A stretch of 26,855 nt of DNA from contig JBHJMP010000943.1 of the NCBI GenBank assembly GCA_043381765.1, positions 1 through 26,855 on the forward strand. The letters run 5' to 3'. The notes under the pieces are model-generated. The model was not told the DNA's origin and ran no database searches. It saw only the letters and a program-made list of their open reading frames with translations. Origin of the DNA: Collodictyon triciliatum (Eukaryota > CRuMs). A program made the position numbers and the translations under genes. Positions 1 through 23,398 of this stretch are shown here, piece by piece; position 1 is the first letter of the stretch, and every line of letters starts with the position of its first letter.

Positions 1-270
1 TTTTTTTGTTTTTTGTTTTTTGTTTTTTGTTTTTTGTTTTTTGTTTTTTGTTTTTTGTTTTTTGTTTTTTGTTTTTTATTTTTTATTTTTTGTTTTTTGT
101 TTTTTGTTTTTTGTTTTTTTTGTTTTTTTTGTTTTTTGTTTTTTTGTTTTTTTGTTTTTTTTGTGTTCTTGTGTTTTGGTTTTTGGTTTTTGGTTTTTGG
201 TTTTTGGTTTTGTTTTTATTGGTTTTATTGGTGTTTTTGTTTTTATTGGTTTTTTTTATTGTTTTTTGTT
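1..270. repeat. T-rich low-complexity tract, (TTTTTTG)n-like
   Basis: The first 270 bases are runs of six to eight T broken by single G, with a TTTTTGG variant near 175-210. All three forward frames are open only because the tract has no A, giving Phe/Leu/Cys strings that are not genes. The G lies on the strand reading inward, which is the wrong orientation for a left-end telomere. It most likely marks a low-complexity spacer at a contig edge. Confidence 0.9.
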
Positions 271-424
271 TATGCCGTTAACCAAGCAGCCCAATTGTGG
301 AAACTATATTGAGGCTACAGTTTTCAGAAGCGAATCGGCCTGAGCCACCGACCACTCTAAGCCAGTGAAAATCACGAAAAAACCGCGACCAGATCGGCAC
401 AGCAGCAAAGTCACAGCAGCGGAC
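271..424 (+). promoter_or_regulatory. Presumed 5' leader of the RabGGTA-like gene
   Basis: Between the T-rich tract and the ATG at 425 lies about 150 bases of normal composition with no convincing ORF. It probably holds the transcription start and 5' UTR of the downstream gene. No clear TATA box or other core element can be named. Confidence 0.35.
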
Positions 425-427
425 ATG
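425..427 (+). other. Exon 1 consisting only of the start codon
   Basis: ATG is followed at once by a consensus donor GTAAGT at 428. The 156-base intron ends in CCCCAG at 583, and exon 2 opens with His-Gly-Arg, restoring the conserved MHGR N-terminus. No nearer ATG is in frame with exon 2. Confidence 0.8.
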
Positions 428-1789
428 GTAAGTGTTGGAAAGGACATGTTTCTTGACTTTCCGAATGCATCATACGCGCCGATCTGGCATCTGAAGCAAA
501 ATAGCTATTGTAATAATCATTATAACCATATTGTATACATTTGAATGAAAGAACTCACAAAAAATATACTTCACCCACCCCAGCACGGACGAAAGAAGGT
601 GCCGATTGATGAGGCAACAAGAGAGGCCAATGCGAAGAAGGCTGAAATATTCCGCACACTTGGACAACAGTGCATCGAGAAGGTGTGTAAGCAAAAGCCT
701 CTGCCTAGTTTTAACACAGCCTCGTTGGTTTTGTTGCGCACCATCTGCGTCGACGGCGCTTACTTCATTTTGCTTTGGCTCTTTGTCTGTTGCGCACACT
801 TTTTGCTAGCTCTAAACATGTCCCAATAACTTGACAGTAAAAATAATGACTATATTGATATTGATAATAATAATAATGATAATGATAATAAAACATATGT
901 AGAGAAAGCTGAAGGAATACACACCAGAGGCCATGCATGTAGAGTCCTGCGTTTTCTTTGATCATAGCCCAAACTTTAAACTTTGTCTCCGTGATTTTTT
1001 TAGCATGTCCATACTTTTATATCCAATCTGATCTTTTCACTCCTCGTGATGGTGCTCTCATTTGTGTAATATATTTCATGATTACCTGCCCACAACAAAA
1101 CACGCTGATTGAAGGTCTCTGGCTCCCTCCTGGAACGAAATCCCGATTTCTACACAATGTGGAATTTTCGCAAAGAGTATTTCCTTCTATTGGAAGAGTC
1201 AAAGTAAGTATCATGGCATTCGATATCTCTAACCGATGTATTATATCCTAAAATGCATCAAAAAATCCTCTCCAGTGGTTTAATAATATTAAGATATACG
1301 ATTTTCTTCATGTACCTATTCTAGTTTTTATCTATGTTTTGTTTGCTTTTAAAAAAGAGATAATTTCTTGGTGTTAGCAGCTTCGGATGATTTTATTGCT
1401 AGGAAAATAATTAACGTGTGCTTATTATTTCTCCTGAAAAAAAGTCCTGAGTTGAGAAAGAAGGCATATGTAGATGATATGCAGCTTGTTGAAAGAGCTC
1501 TAGCTAAGAATCCAAAGTCTTATAATGCTTGGTATCATCGGTTTGTAGTTCTGCATATATCAAAAAGGAAAAATAATTCATGTGTATATGTTGCAAAATA
1601 GTTATGTTATTATCGATCTTATTCTATCAAAAAAGAAAATGAAAGAAAAGATAGATAATATTGTGGCATTAAAAAAAAAAACACGTACACATAGAAAGTG
1701 GCTGAATACGAAATACCCTGACGACTGCGATTGGGCCCGTGAATTGTCGCTCTGCAATAAACTACTCGACATGGATAATCGCAATTGTG

Positions 1790-1822
<33 letters not shown>

Positions 1823-3451
1823 TACTTTTGATTGAATAATCAACCAAAGTGATTTTTTTACCATATGTTTATATTGATTTCTACTGAATACTTGTAAATG
1901 TAGATACGCATACAGGATGCTAAACGCTTTCCTACTTTCTAACACTATACCCTTTAAGTCCATTGCTGGGGCTATCGCCGGTTCGTTGTTTCAAACTCTA
2001 AAGTATCAGACATGGACGAATATCAATACACTTCCAGAAAAATTGACCAAAACTTTTCCAACTACTCGGCATGGCATAACCGCAGGTTTTTTTTTTTAAT
2101 TGTTTACATTAAAGAAGTGCGAAATGAGGTGTGGACTCATTTATGAATTTAATTTTCATTCTCTATTATTAATCTAACGAAACCGTCATTTCCTCTCCGT
2201 TCCTATCCATTTCTTTTTTTCTCTTCCTCACAAATTGTGGATATATGAAGCGTCCTTTTCCCAGCTTTGTTTCGTTCCGATGACCCTAAGTTAACTGAGG
2301 CGTTAAATGAAGGTTTTTTTTTATTTGAGTCTAATCATACCCGCCAGAAGAAAGAAAATATTAGATTTCATACCGCGTCCTTTCGTTCTCTCTCGTATCA
2401 ACAAATGTTGGCTTAAAAGTCAGTGAACATTCCAACTATCGCGCGTGTGCGGTCGTTTTCTTTCACTCTTCCCCAGTCTCCCAGTTTCTAGCCTTTGGCA
2501 AGAATTCAAAGACTTATTTCATGATTTCTCTCACTCTCACAACATCACACGTTGGAAACAACATTATAGAATTCAGCCTCGTGCGAAAGGCTTTCTACAC
2601 CGAACCAAGCGACCAAAGTGCATGGCTCTATCATCGTTGGCTTCTTGGGAAAGGTTTTCCTCAACGCCATCAAGATTAGTTTGAATAACTCGATTTCTTC
2701 ACTCTTATAGCGGATTCCAATCATTCAAACTAATCCATCGCCCTCGATTTTGCCGCAGCGTGTCTTTTGTTGCCGGATTTGCCGGGAGAAAAAGGTATTT
2801 TCTTTTCTGCTGAGCCCAGACAAATAGTTGGTGATGTATCCTTTCTGTGGGAGTCATGACAGCAATGCTGCGATTAAACATCCTTTCACTTAATCGTAAC
2901 CTGTGCCTTGTGGCCGCAGGTATGTCTTCTTCATTGGAGAGTATCCTTCGGACTGAGCTGGACGCGTGTCGAGAGCTGCTTGACCTTGAGCCGGAAAGCA
3001 AATGTAAGAGTAAAGAAAGGCACCCTGCTCTGTATACGAACCATCATGATTTCCGACGAGCCCTTCCGCGCTTCTTCATGTGTTGAGTTGTGAAGTTGTG
3101 CTCTGTGTAGAGCAAATGAAGCAGACTCTTTGTTCTTTGACCTTGTTTTCGGTTTTCCTTCTTTTACATAATGCACGCATGTGTAAATGAAAGAGAAAGA
3201 AAAAGAAGAAAAAAAAGAGAAAACTGTTCTGATGCATCGCGTCTTACACACCGGCCGGTATATTCCGATGCTTGGAAACAGGGACTATGCTTGCGATTGT
3301 CAACATTCTGAGCACCCTGAGAGAAAATGCAGAGGAGGTCACCGCGCTCTTGGCAAAGCTTCGGGATGCAGACAAATCACATGCCGCATACTATTCTGAC
3401 CTTGGTATGGTAATTCTACATACTGATTGCATGTTTTCAGATGGAGTTTAA
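425..3451 (+). CDS. RABGGTA: Rab geranylgeranyltransferase alpha subunit (13 exons)
   Basis: Alpha subunit of protein geranylgeranyltransferase II, which with its beta subunit and Rab escort protein prenylates Rab C-terminal cysteines. Exons: 425-427, 584-682, 903-938, 1115-1203, 1445-1540, 1695-1786, 1959-2085, 2251-2312, 2570-2653, 2759-2794, 2920-3003, 3282-3404, 3441-3451; 942 nt, 313 aa, phases all match. The protein starts MHGRKK, the hallmark MHGR start of the family. It then carries the tandem prenyltransferase alpha repeats: NPDFYTMWNFRKEYF, NPKSYNAWYHR, NFHCWGYRRF, NFSNYSAWHNRS and DQSAWLYHRWLLGK. The C-terminal helix LRTELDACRELLDLEPESKW also fits. The length is like yeast Bet4; the Ig-like and LRR domains of animal proteins are absent. 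The boundaries of the 36-nt exon 10 are the least certain (its donor could lie near 2835). Confidence 0.9.
1788..1821 (+). repeat. (TTA)n microsatellite in RabGGTA intron 6
   Basis: About 11 TTA units start two bases after the donor GT at 1787-1788. Confidence 0.9.
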
Positions 3452-3948
3452 CATATTCTTATGTTCTTTGCGTTGATCTGAATTTGCTTGAGATAGACAG
3501 GAAAATAGAGAAGGAAAAGAAAAAACGACAGATTACTGAATTATTTATTTTCAAATTTTTCTTTTTTTTTCTATTTAATATATGAAAATAATTCAAAAGC
3601 AGCGAAGCTGGGCCCCTCGCAATCGTCAGAATAAAATATGCGCGACTGAGACCCGACAAGGTTTTCGGAAAGTGTTTGAGTAAATACATTTCAAAAGCTG
3701 GTTTCCTGCCTCTTTTTTTATTTTCTCTCGTTGTCTCTTAATCTTTGTTTAGCCGTTTCAAAACTCGTGTGCCTCATGTTCTAGTACGAAAATGGATTGT
3801 TTGATTGCTTGTGACCTCTTGGCTTGTAAGGAGTTCCCTGATGACATGTCAATAAACGAAGCATAGACCAGTTAGGAGTATGTGGTATAGCTTATTCTTG
3901 CACAGACCCTATGCCGGTCTATCCAAATGAAAATAAAAGAGTATTTAC
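3452..3948. other. Convergent 3' spacer between RabGGTA and TMEM33 genes
   Basis: Nothing here looks like a coding exon on either strand. An AATAAA at 3851-3856 on the + strand could serve as a polyadenylation signal for the RabGGTA transcript, about 400 bases past its stop; this is only a motif match. The facing TMEM33 gene ends at 3949. Confidence 0.5.
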
Positions 3949-5063
3949 TCAAAAATATCCAGAGATAAATGTGTAAGCCTTGCGGATGAAGGCAGGGCAG
4001 TACGGATGCAGGGTTAAAGCGTTCATGTCCTTTCCAATACCAGCCTTGACGATCTGCGAAGGATTGTGACAGATTAGAATCTCGTTATGATACACCACAA
4101 AGCAATACTGTCGGGGCTAAATGACAAATAAAGGAAAGGTATTCAAATAAACCAAACGAAATTCATATCGTTAGCTAGGTTCAGAGTGGGAGAGATTTGC
4201 AATACCACATAGTCACGATCAGTCTGGAGTCTCAATTTGATGTAGTTCAAGTACAGTATGGGTCTCCATATTGCCCCAGTACTGTCCATGTTTATAAATG
4301 GTGATGAGTGTTTGAGAAGATAAAAAAGAATGAAGAAAGGCAAAGGACACGTCATTGACCACGGTTAGAGTTCTGGGCGTCTCGGTGGGACTCACGCGAA
4401 CGCCATAAAAACGACATATGGTATGATAAAGAATTCCATGCGAGTGCTCATTTCAATAAAGTCCTTCTGATTTTGCCCAACGGATTGATAGAAGTTCTTG
4501 ATTGTGGCCCTAGATAGCATTACTTATGTGGTGTACGTGACAAACAAAACAAAGAAAAAGCAATCATGACCGCATCTAAAAAGCATCTTACTCACTACCA
4601 TTTGTTTCTTTCACTTCGACATGTTACGCTATTTACCTGATTGACTCGGGTGCTTTGGCAAGCAGAATTCCCTCATAAATCGGCTTTGTGTGTAAAATCG
4701 AGTAAAATATAATCGGAGCGAAGTTCGCTACAAGAGGATTTTTAGTACTGTGTTTACTGATTTCGACAAAAAAAAAGAAAAAAAACAGATGAGAGGTAAA
4801 TCGGCAAGAGATGAATAAAGCATTGATGTATGAATGAACCTAGTCCAGGATGGTGTGTAATAAAGAAGATATCATATATCAGACTAAGGCCTGTCTTGTC
4901 CTGGAGTATCTTTTGGAGATATGCCTTGGAGAACTGAGGTGCCTATTGAATATTAGAGGTTTCCGATTTGAGGATAGTCCCAAAACTATTCGAAAATTAC
5001 TTCCCGCTAAGCTCGTCTTGCTAGCAGGATTCATATACAGATAAAAGCAAGAGGCTTGATTGC

Positions 5064-5140
<77 letters not shown>

Positions 5141-5444
5141 GGTATGGACAATATTAACTATTCCACAATATATTGTTCTTGATGGGGGATAGAGAAAGAG
5201 CTGTTACAATAATGATGAAAATGATTAAAAGAAAATTGGGATATTGGTTTATGCACCGTCGCAGACTTACACCGTATGTCATATATAGCGTGACGCAGAG
5301 GGCGGCGATGTGGCCAATGAACCCGAAAAAGTTGCAGTTTGTCTGGAAATCAAAGCCAAACGGGAAGATCGACAGCACGGAGCAGACAAGAAAGACCGAG
5401 TGGCCGGTGACCCAGACACTCTTGAGATTTTCTGACGTGGCCAT
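3949..5444 (-). CDS. TMEM33: TMEM33/Pom33/Tts1-family ER and nuclear-envelope membrane protein (6 exons)
   Basis: Multi-pass membrane protein of the ER, reticulon-associated in animals and near nuclear pores in yeasts. Exons in transcript order: 5444-5271, 4942-4840, 4727-4637, 4509-4396, 4281-4206, 4116-3949; 726 nt, 241 aa, phases match throughout and the length is close to animal TMEM33. Exon 1 encodes SENLKSVWVTGHSVFLVC followed by two hydrophobic stretches. Exon 2 has PQFSKAYLQKILQD, like the conserved region after TM2. Then come FAPIIFYSILHT, SVGQNQKDFIEMSTRMEFF (matching the NQQ..K.IA..EIF block), WRPILYLNYIKLRLQ, and near the C-terminus HPYCPAFIRKAYTFISGYF. Intron 1 contains the GA repeat. 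The first ATG of exon 1 is taken as start because the spacing to TM1 fits the family. Confidence 0.87.
5066..5138. repeat. (GA)36 microsatellite
   Basis: Perfect GA dinucleotide run inside intron 1 of the TMEM33 gene; CT on the sense strand, about 120 bases upstream of the exon 2 acceptor. Confidence 0.97.
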
Positions 5445-6210
5445 CTTCCTTTGCAGAGTCCTGGACAGTCTCAGTCAATCGAAAAGGACGACGGGAAATA
5501 GAGCAGAGGGGCCATGGACCCACGACTAGTGAGTCAGCAACATAGATCTCTGGCTTGGGCCCGCTTCCTGATTGTGCGTTTGACTCAAACTGTCTGGACT
5601 GTGCGCAAATCGCTGTGTTGGTTTTGCGAGACGAATGCTCGATGAGTGAGGCAGAGCAGGAAAAGTCTGATTCATATCATCGCCAAAGACTGCAGGAGTT
5701 TCTAGATTGTTCCTACCCTTTCTGGAATATATGTTCCGGTTCCCTTTATTTCATTTTTCCGATGGTTTTTTCCCAGCAAAAATATATATAAAAGTTTGAG
5801 AATCCTATCTATCCAGAACAAGCAATCTCTTTGAGACGTGCAAACACACGCGTCCTTATTTTTTTTTCACATGGACAGCAACTGCTTTGGTTTGGGGTTT
5901 GCTGCTTTATACACAAAGAATCGAGTCCATCAGTTATTCAGGAAAGGAACGATGAAAATCAAAAGGCGGTAAGCTCATGTTCCCCTCTCTTCTGGTCAAG
6001 CTTCAGGTTTCTAGGCACTCTTATCTGGTTGGCCGATTACAATATATGGATTCCATGACGAGTTGTATCGCGGTTCGGAATAGTTTCCCTTTTTGTATGA
6101 AAATAAGTCAACAATGAGAAAGAAATGTGAGTATTCAAAAAAAAAAGGAAAAAAAAAGTATGGAAATTATAAATATCCTTACGAACGGGTTGGTTATATA
6201 AATCATGTAA
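5445..6210. other. Spacer between TMEM33 start and WDR49/64-like stop
   Basis: It holds short open frames on the + strand (5555-5791, 5831-6058) without family motifs, acceptable splice sites or a partner exon. I treat them as chance. The TMEM33 promoter and the 3' UTR of the gene ending at 6211 should lie here. A/T-rich patches occur at 6110-6160. Confidence 0.5.
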
Positions 6211-12641
<6,431 letters not shown>

Positions 12642-12710
12642 TCGACTCCTAGCGTTTTCTTTTTTTTTTTTTTTTTTGAAGAGCGTATACTTGTGCTCAG
12701 CCCAGTTTTT

Positions 12711-12835
12711 GTTCTGTTTTGTTCTGTTTTGTTTTGCTTTGTTTTGTTTTGTTTTGTTTTGTTTTGTTTTGTTTTGTTTTGTTTTGTTTTGTTTTGTTTT
12801 GTTTTGTTTTGTTTTGTTTTGTTTTGTTTTGTTTC
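12711..12835. repeat. (GTTTT)n pentanucleotide repeat in the CatSper-WDR spacer
   Basis: About 24 units with a few GTTCT, GCTTT and GTTTC variants fill most of the 196 bases between the stop of the CatSper-like gene (12838) and the start of the WDR49/64-like gene (12641). On the transcribed sense strand it is AAAAC-rich. The rest of the spacer holds a T17 run at 12660-12677. Confidence 0.95.
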
Positions 12836-12837
12836 GT

Positions 12838-19477
<6,640 letters not shown>

Positions 19478-19913
19478 TCCTACTTTTGAGCTGCAATATA
19501 CTAGGTTGACTCCACTGCTGCTACATATCTGCCTCTTTTCTTTTCCTTTTTCTTTTTCTCTTTCTTTTTCTTTTCTTTTTCTTTTCTTTTCTCTTTCTCT
19601 TTTTCTTTTTCTTTTTCTCTTTCTTTTTCTTTTTCTCTCTTTTTCTCTTTCTTTCTTTTTCTCTTTCTCTTTTTCTCTTTCTCTTTATTTTTTGCGATTT
19701 GTTAGGGCTGCTAAGGGAATACCGTCGGCAAGATGTGTTTTGAAAAGTGCGGTTTTTCCACATTAGCATCAACGATATCTCTTCTGGAATATACGTCCGT
19801 TTCGTGTGGTCGGCAGCACATCAGGTGGGATGGCAGAAAATTTAATAGAATATCATAAAAAAAAAAAGAAAAAAAAAGGGATTTATTCATCAACGTGTGT
19901 TTGTTGTCATCAG
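19478..19913. other. Spacer between CatSper-like gene start and resolvase stop, with CT-rich tract
   Basis: No coding exon is seen. A polypyrimidine tract of (CTTTTT)/(CTTTCT) units occupies 19533-19690 on the + strand, and a run of A at 19857-19877. The promoter of the CatSper-like gene and the 3' UTR of the resolvase gene must share these 436 bases. Confidence 0.6.
19533..19690. repeat. CT-rich polypyrimidine tract
   Basis: Imperfect CTTTTT/CTTTCT units over about 160 bases, starting 56 bases upstream of the CatSper-like ATG. Purine-rich on that gene's sense strand. Confidence 0.93.
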
Positions 19914-21635
19914 TCAATCCTTCCGCTCCTGGTTAATGCTCGCTACTCCACCGGTGCTTTCCTCCAACCCGACAAGCTTCTCCACTGTAACTCCATTTTC
20001 ATTCACCTTGCTCTTCACTCTTTTCGGCCGCCTGAGCTGGTTGGTGTCAGAGGCCTGAACTTTGTCTTTTTTCCGATTGCTGCTTGGCTCGGGCTCGCAA
20101 TCGGTAATTCTGCTAGTCTTCTCGAGCCTAGCCATCTTACGGGATTTAGACTTGGACTCGGCAATTGTTTGTGATGGTGTGATATTTTCTCCTGTTTCGA
20201 GCAGTGTGTTTGCTTCTCTGTAATAATGGTCAATAGCGAATCGTGCCTAGATGTGGGTACCAAAGATTTCATAATTTGCATCGATAACTGAAGAGCTTTT
20301 AAGCTGGTGGTGAAGTAGAGCTTCAAATATCGCTTACATACAAATTCATGCTTGAAATTTATATCTACCTGGAGATAAGAATCGGCCAAATCGTCTTGCT
20401 TAGACATTCTCTCCAATGTGTTCTTCTCTTCGGACGCTAGAAATCCTATGCATTTATTAATCGACTTTGCCTTTCTTTGTGTCAAGTTCTTTTCTCTACT
20501 CAACCCAAAATAGCGCTTAACTGTTGTCGGGTGAACAGTAACGGTCTATTTTGACGCAGAATTAGAATGGATGATTTATTCATTTGGTTCCTTCGAATAA
20601 AAATAGAGATCTTCAAATTTTGTTTTATGCTCAGTGTGTATACACCAGATACATATGGTGTGTCATATACAAAAAAAAAACCCTCTTTGTTCAAGCGCCA
20701 TATACAAGATATTAGGATTTTAGGTGAGCACAATGAGGATAAAAAAATGCAATTACTTTATTATAGAACATCGCCTGGATAGCTGTCTCAATCCTGCACA
20801 TAACGATAGACATCTGCTTTTCAATTATGATTAAGTCCGCAGTTTGAAACATATCTTTATGCGTCATAGTCATATTTCGTACAGCGCCGACAACAGATAT
20901 ATCGATTCTAAGGGTCAGATATTTATTTTTGTGCGGAGTATTCATTAGTGCATGCAAAATAACGAAGAAGACATCTTTAATGCTACAGAAAATTTGTAAT
21001 AAGATATTGTCATGTAAGAACGTTTTAAAATATCAGTATTTAAAAATAGATGATGCATCGGACATTATAGATTTATGAGGTGATTACTTTCTGGCGCTTT
21101 TTGTAATCATCCTCTGTTTCTCTATGATATCTTTGTCTTGATTAAATTCATATTCAGATAGGTCTCCGTTTGGTTTTGACCGAAGGTCAAAAAGACCCCA
21201 CTTGATTATTTCATAGCCCTCTGACTTCATCTGTACAAAAAAAAAAAGAAGATATTTTCTCATTATGAAACATTCAACTTGAGGTCGTTTGCAACCTATG
21301 ACTTGAAGAAAGATCAAGTAATTGCATAATAATATTTGCTATTTCTGGCTAGCACTTCTGTTTTCTGTTTGGACTTTCTTGTTTTTCTTTTCTTTCTTTT
21401 TTCTTTTTTTTTCTTTTTCTTTTTCTTTTTCTTTTTCTTTTTCTTTTTTCTTCGGCTTATTTTTAATCCATTTTCATGCCCTCTAATCCTCAATAAACGC
21501 GTATACTGGTATTTGAGTGAACGCAAGAGTAGTTGGTATCTGGTTATAACTTACAAAACAAAAGGCTAGATTCCGCATGCCCACGTCGATGGACAACACT
21601 CGAGCCACGTTAAAACTACATGAAAATATCTTCAT
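19914..21635 (-). CDS. ydc2: Holliday junction resolvase, Cce1/Ydc2 (mitochondrial) family (5 exons, 319 aa)
   Basis: RNase H-fold resolvase that cleaves four-way junctions; fungal members act on mitochondrial DNA recombination intermediates. Exons: 21635-21555, 21230-21088, 20982-20757, 20545-20369, 20246-19914; 960 nt, phases match. The acidic residues of the family are visible: Asp17 in RVLSIDVGMRNLAF, Glu129 in ADLIIIEKQM, and Asp201/202/205 in SKQDDLADSY. The region VHPTTVKRYFGLS followed by K-rich helices matches the segment before the last catalytic motif. The final exon adds about 80 residues rich in Lys/Arg/Ser after the fold (ESKSKSRKMARLEK, LRRPKRVKSKVNENG), more than the fission yeast enzyme has. 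The chosen ATG gives no obvious mitochondrial presequence. The frame stays open upstream (AFRKALRTLQPFSHLQ), so a 5' exon with a targeting signal may be missing. Confidence 0.88.
21385..21452. repeat. CT-rich (CTTTTT)n tract in resolvase intron 1
   Basis: Pyrimidine-rich on the + strand, so A/G-rich on the sense strand of this gene. It lies in the middle of the 324-base first intron. Confidence 0.9.
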
Positions 21636-21866
21636 CTGAAGGTGACTAAAGGGCTGAAGTGTCCTCAAAGCTTTTCTAAAAGCCCAAGCGGTTATGTCGC
21701 ATACGGGTAGTATGATAATGGCAGAGGCGAAAGATGACCTACCGTGAAAAGAATAAACTAAAAAAAAAAAAAAGAGGAAAGACCTATGAAGCATCCTCAT
21801 CTTTCAAATTTGAACGTGTCTGTCATGCTTCTTCATTAACTTATTAATTCATCGACTATTTGACTA

Positions 21867-21983
21867 TTTATTTATTATTTATTATTTATTATTTATTATT
21901 TATTATTTATTATTTATTATTTATTATTTATTATTTATTATTTATTATTTATTATTTATTATTTATTATTTATTCATTTATCA
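21867..21983. repeat. (ATTATTT)n heptanucleotide repeat
   Basis: About 15 units with slight decay at both ends, in the spacer upstream of the resolvase gene. Confidence 0.95.
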
Positions 21984-22411
21984 TTTATTTATTCATTTAT
22001 TGAACAATTGTTCTCAGAGATCACCAGTCACCATATCAAAACGCTGTCCCGAGAAAGAAAAAGAAAGTTAGACAAGTTGCTTTTATTAATAATAAAGAAA
22101 AAAAAAGGCAAATAGAATAGAATATTCTGTTATGAAAGTTGGAAGAAAACTATGCGATGCTCATCATGCTGGGTGATGTGATTCAAAAGGATGAGGACAG
22201 CAGACCACAAACAGAAGGGTGGTGCTGATCTCTTGTATACATCGCTCTCTTATGCTGCAGAAGGGGATATATTTGCGTAGTAGTCCCTATCAGAGTATAA
22301 AAAAAAAAAAAAACGAAGCTAATACGTTCTCTGGTCATGTTATCCCCGAGTGTGCTTCTTTGGTGGTGAACTAGAATCGATGCGTTTAGATGCCCCACAC
22401 CCGCCGCTTTC

Positions 22412-22475
22412 GATCTTTTTTTCTTCTTTTCTTCTTTTTCTTTTTCTTCTTTTTCTTCTTTTTCTTCTTTTTCTT
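22412..22475. repeat. CTT/CTTTTT-rich tract
   Basis: Imperfect pyrimidine repeat on the + strand; it produces Glu/Lys or Phe/Leu open frames that are not genes. Confidence 0.85.
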
Positions 22476-22927
22476 TTATCATGCATTAAAATCACATTTT
22501 ACCCCTGCTTTAGCCCTGTAGTCCAATATATATCAACCTTCCGACGTAATATCTTTTCTCTATCCAAAAAAACATCGGTGAGTAAACCTCAGTTACATCT
22601 CGGCTTAGCCTTCAAAAGTCGGTTATTTCTCAGGTTGCAAAATATGAATCACCCCAACAACCCAATCTATATTTACACGGTAATCCTTATCGGTAGTTGG
22701 TTGTTAAGCTCTTGAAGATATACATTTGCCCCAGGACTTTTGTTCATCAATATTTTATAAAGACACTTTAATACCTCCTTTCAGGTTTAATAAAAAAAAT
22801 TTTTTTTCATTCATTCGATTCAAAGTGCAATAAGGTTGTGGCATGCAAGGGGTGGGATAGGTGCGCATGGTAGAATAAGAACGCGAATAAGAGACACTAC
22901 TGTGAAGAAGCTAACACTGGAAAGAAA

Positions 22928-23398
22928 TGAGCGACATTTCAGTTGTGATTGAACATACTCCATTTCATTCTATACGCAGACGACAGGATACACCTTTTTT
23001 TTTTCCTGAGTGGAATTATATTCCATAAAACCCAACCCAGAATCTTCGACGTGAGCAAGTTATCTTTAACGTTTTTTTTGGTGAATTGCATTTTTCTCCG
23101 GTTTTTTTTTAATAGTAACGTGTCCCCTCTTTCTTTTACACAGTTATGAAGTATTCATAACGATTTTTTATTTGTAATTAGCTGATATATTGGCCACAAA
23201 GATAAATAACTTTTTTGCAGTATTCTTTGGTGTCGCTATAACGGCAACCATCTGCCTCGCTGGGTAAGAAAGAGAATAAAATAATTCGCCAAAGGACTCA
23301 TCCATGAACAGAAACTATGTTGTGAAGGTACTTAAAACAGTAATGTTCTGTTTCTTTTGTTAGAAAGTATTTTTCATTTGGGGGTTGGCATCGATTAA
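22928..23398 (+). CDS. Possible small single-pass membrane protein (model incomplete)
   Basis: Two exons at the end are the best part. 23221-23263 follows TTTTTTGCAG, ends before GTAAGA, and encodes FFGVAITATICLAG. 23368-23398 follows GAAAG and continues GIFHLGVGID to TAA, giving a hydrophobic C-terminus of about 24 residues. Upstream, ATG at 22928 opens MSDISVVIEHTPFHSIRRRQ, and a segment ending IIFHKTQPRIFD precedes GTGAGC at 23052, but I cannot join these in phase. Another frame of the 23221 exon reads ILWCRYNGNHLPRW and could also be coding. No family recognised. Confidence 0.25.

Larger units (their letters stand above)
21636..22927. other. Spacer with weak + strand exon candidates
   Basis: Most of this stretch is repeats: a heptamer array at 21867-21983 and a CTT-rich tract at 22412-22475. 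Three short + strand segments have plausible splice sites. 22139-22225 encodes LEENYAMLIMLGDVIQKDED and a few more residues. 22522-22577 is flanked by TAG and GTGAGT. 22634-22679 is flanked by CAG and GTAATC. The last two could join in phase 0 or 2, and neither joint recalls a known family. I cannot assemble a gene. Confidence 0.3.

Noticed and set aside
1-270. T/G-rich left end as a telomere
   Set aside because: At a left chromosome end the + strand should be the C-rich strand; here G is on the + strand and the unit is irregular TTTTTTG.
1-343. Three overlapping forward ORFs of Phe/Leu/Cys/Val
   Set aside because: They arise from the T/G tract without A; no composition, start context or motif supports coding.
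5555-6058. Two + strand ORFs between TMEM33 and the WDR49/64-like gene
   Set aside because: No family motif, no signal peptide, no splice-linked partner; typical chance frames.
19521-19772. Lys/Arg/Glu-rich - strand ORF
   Set aside because: Produced by the CT-rich tract upstream of the CatSper-like gene.
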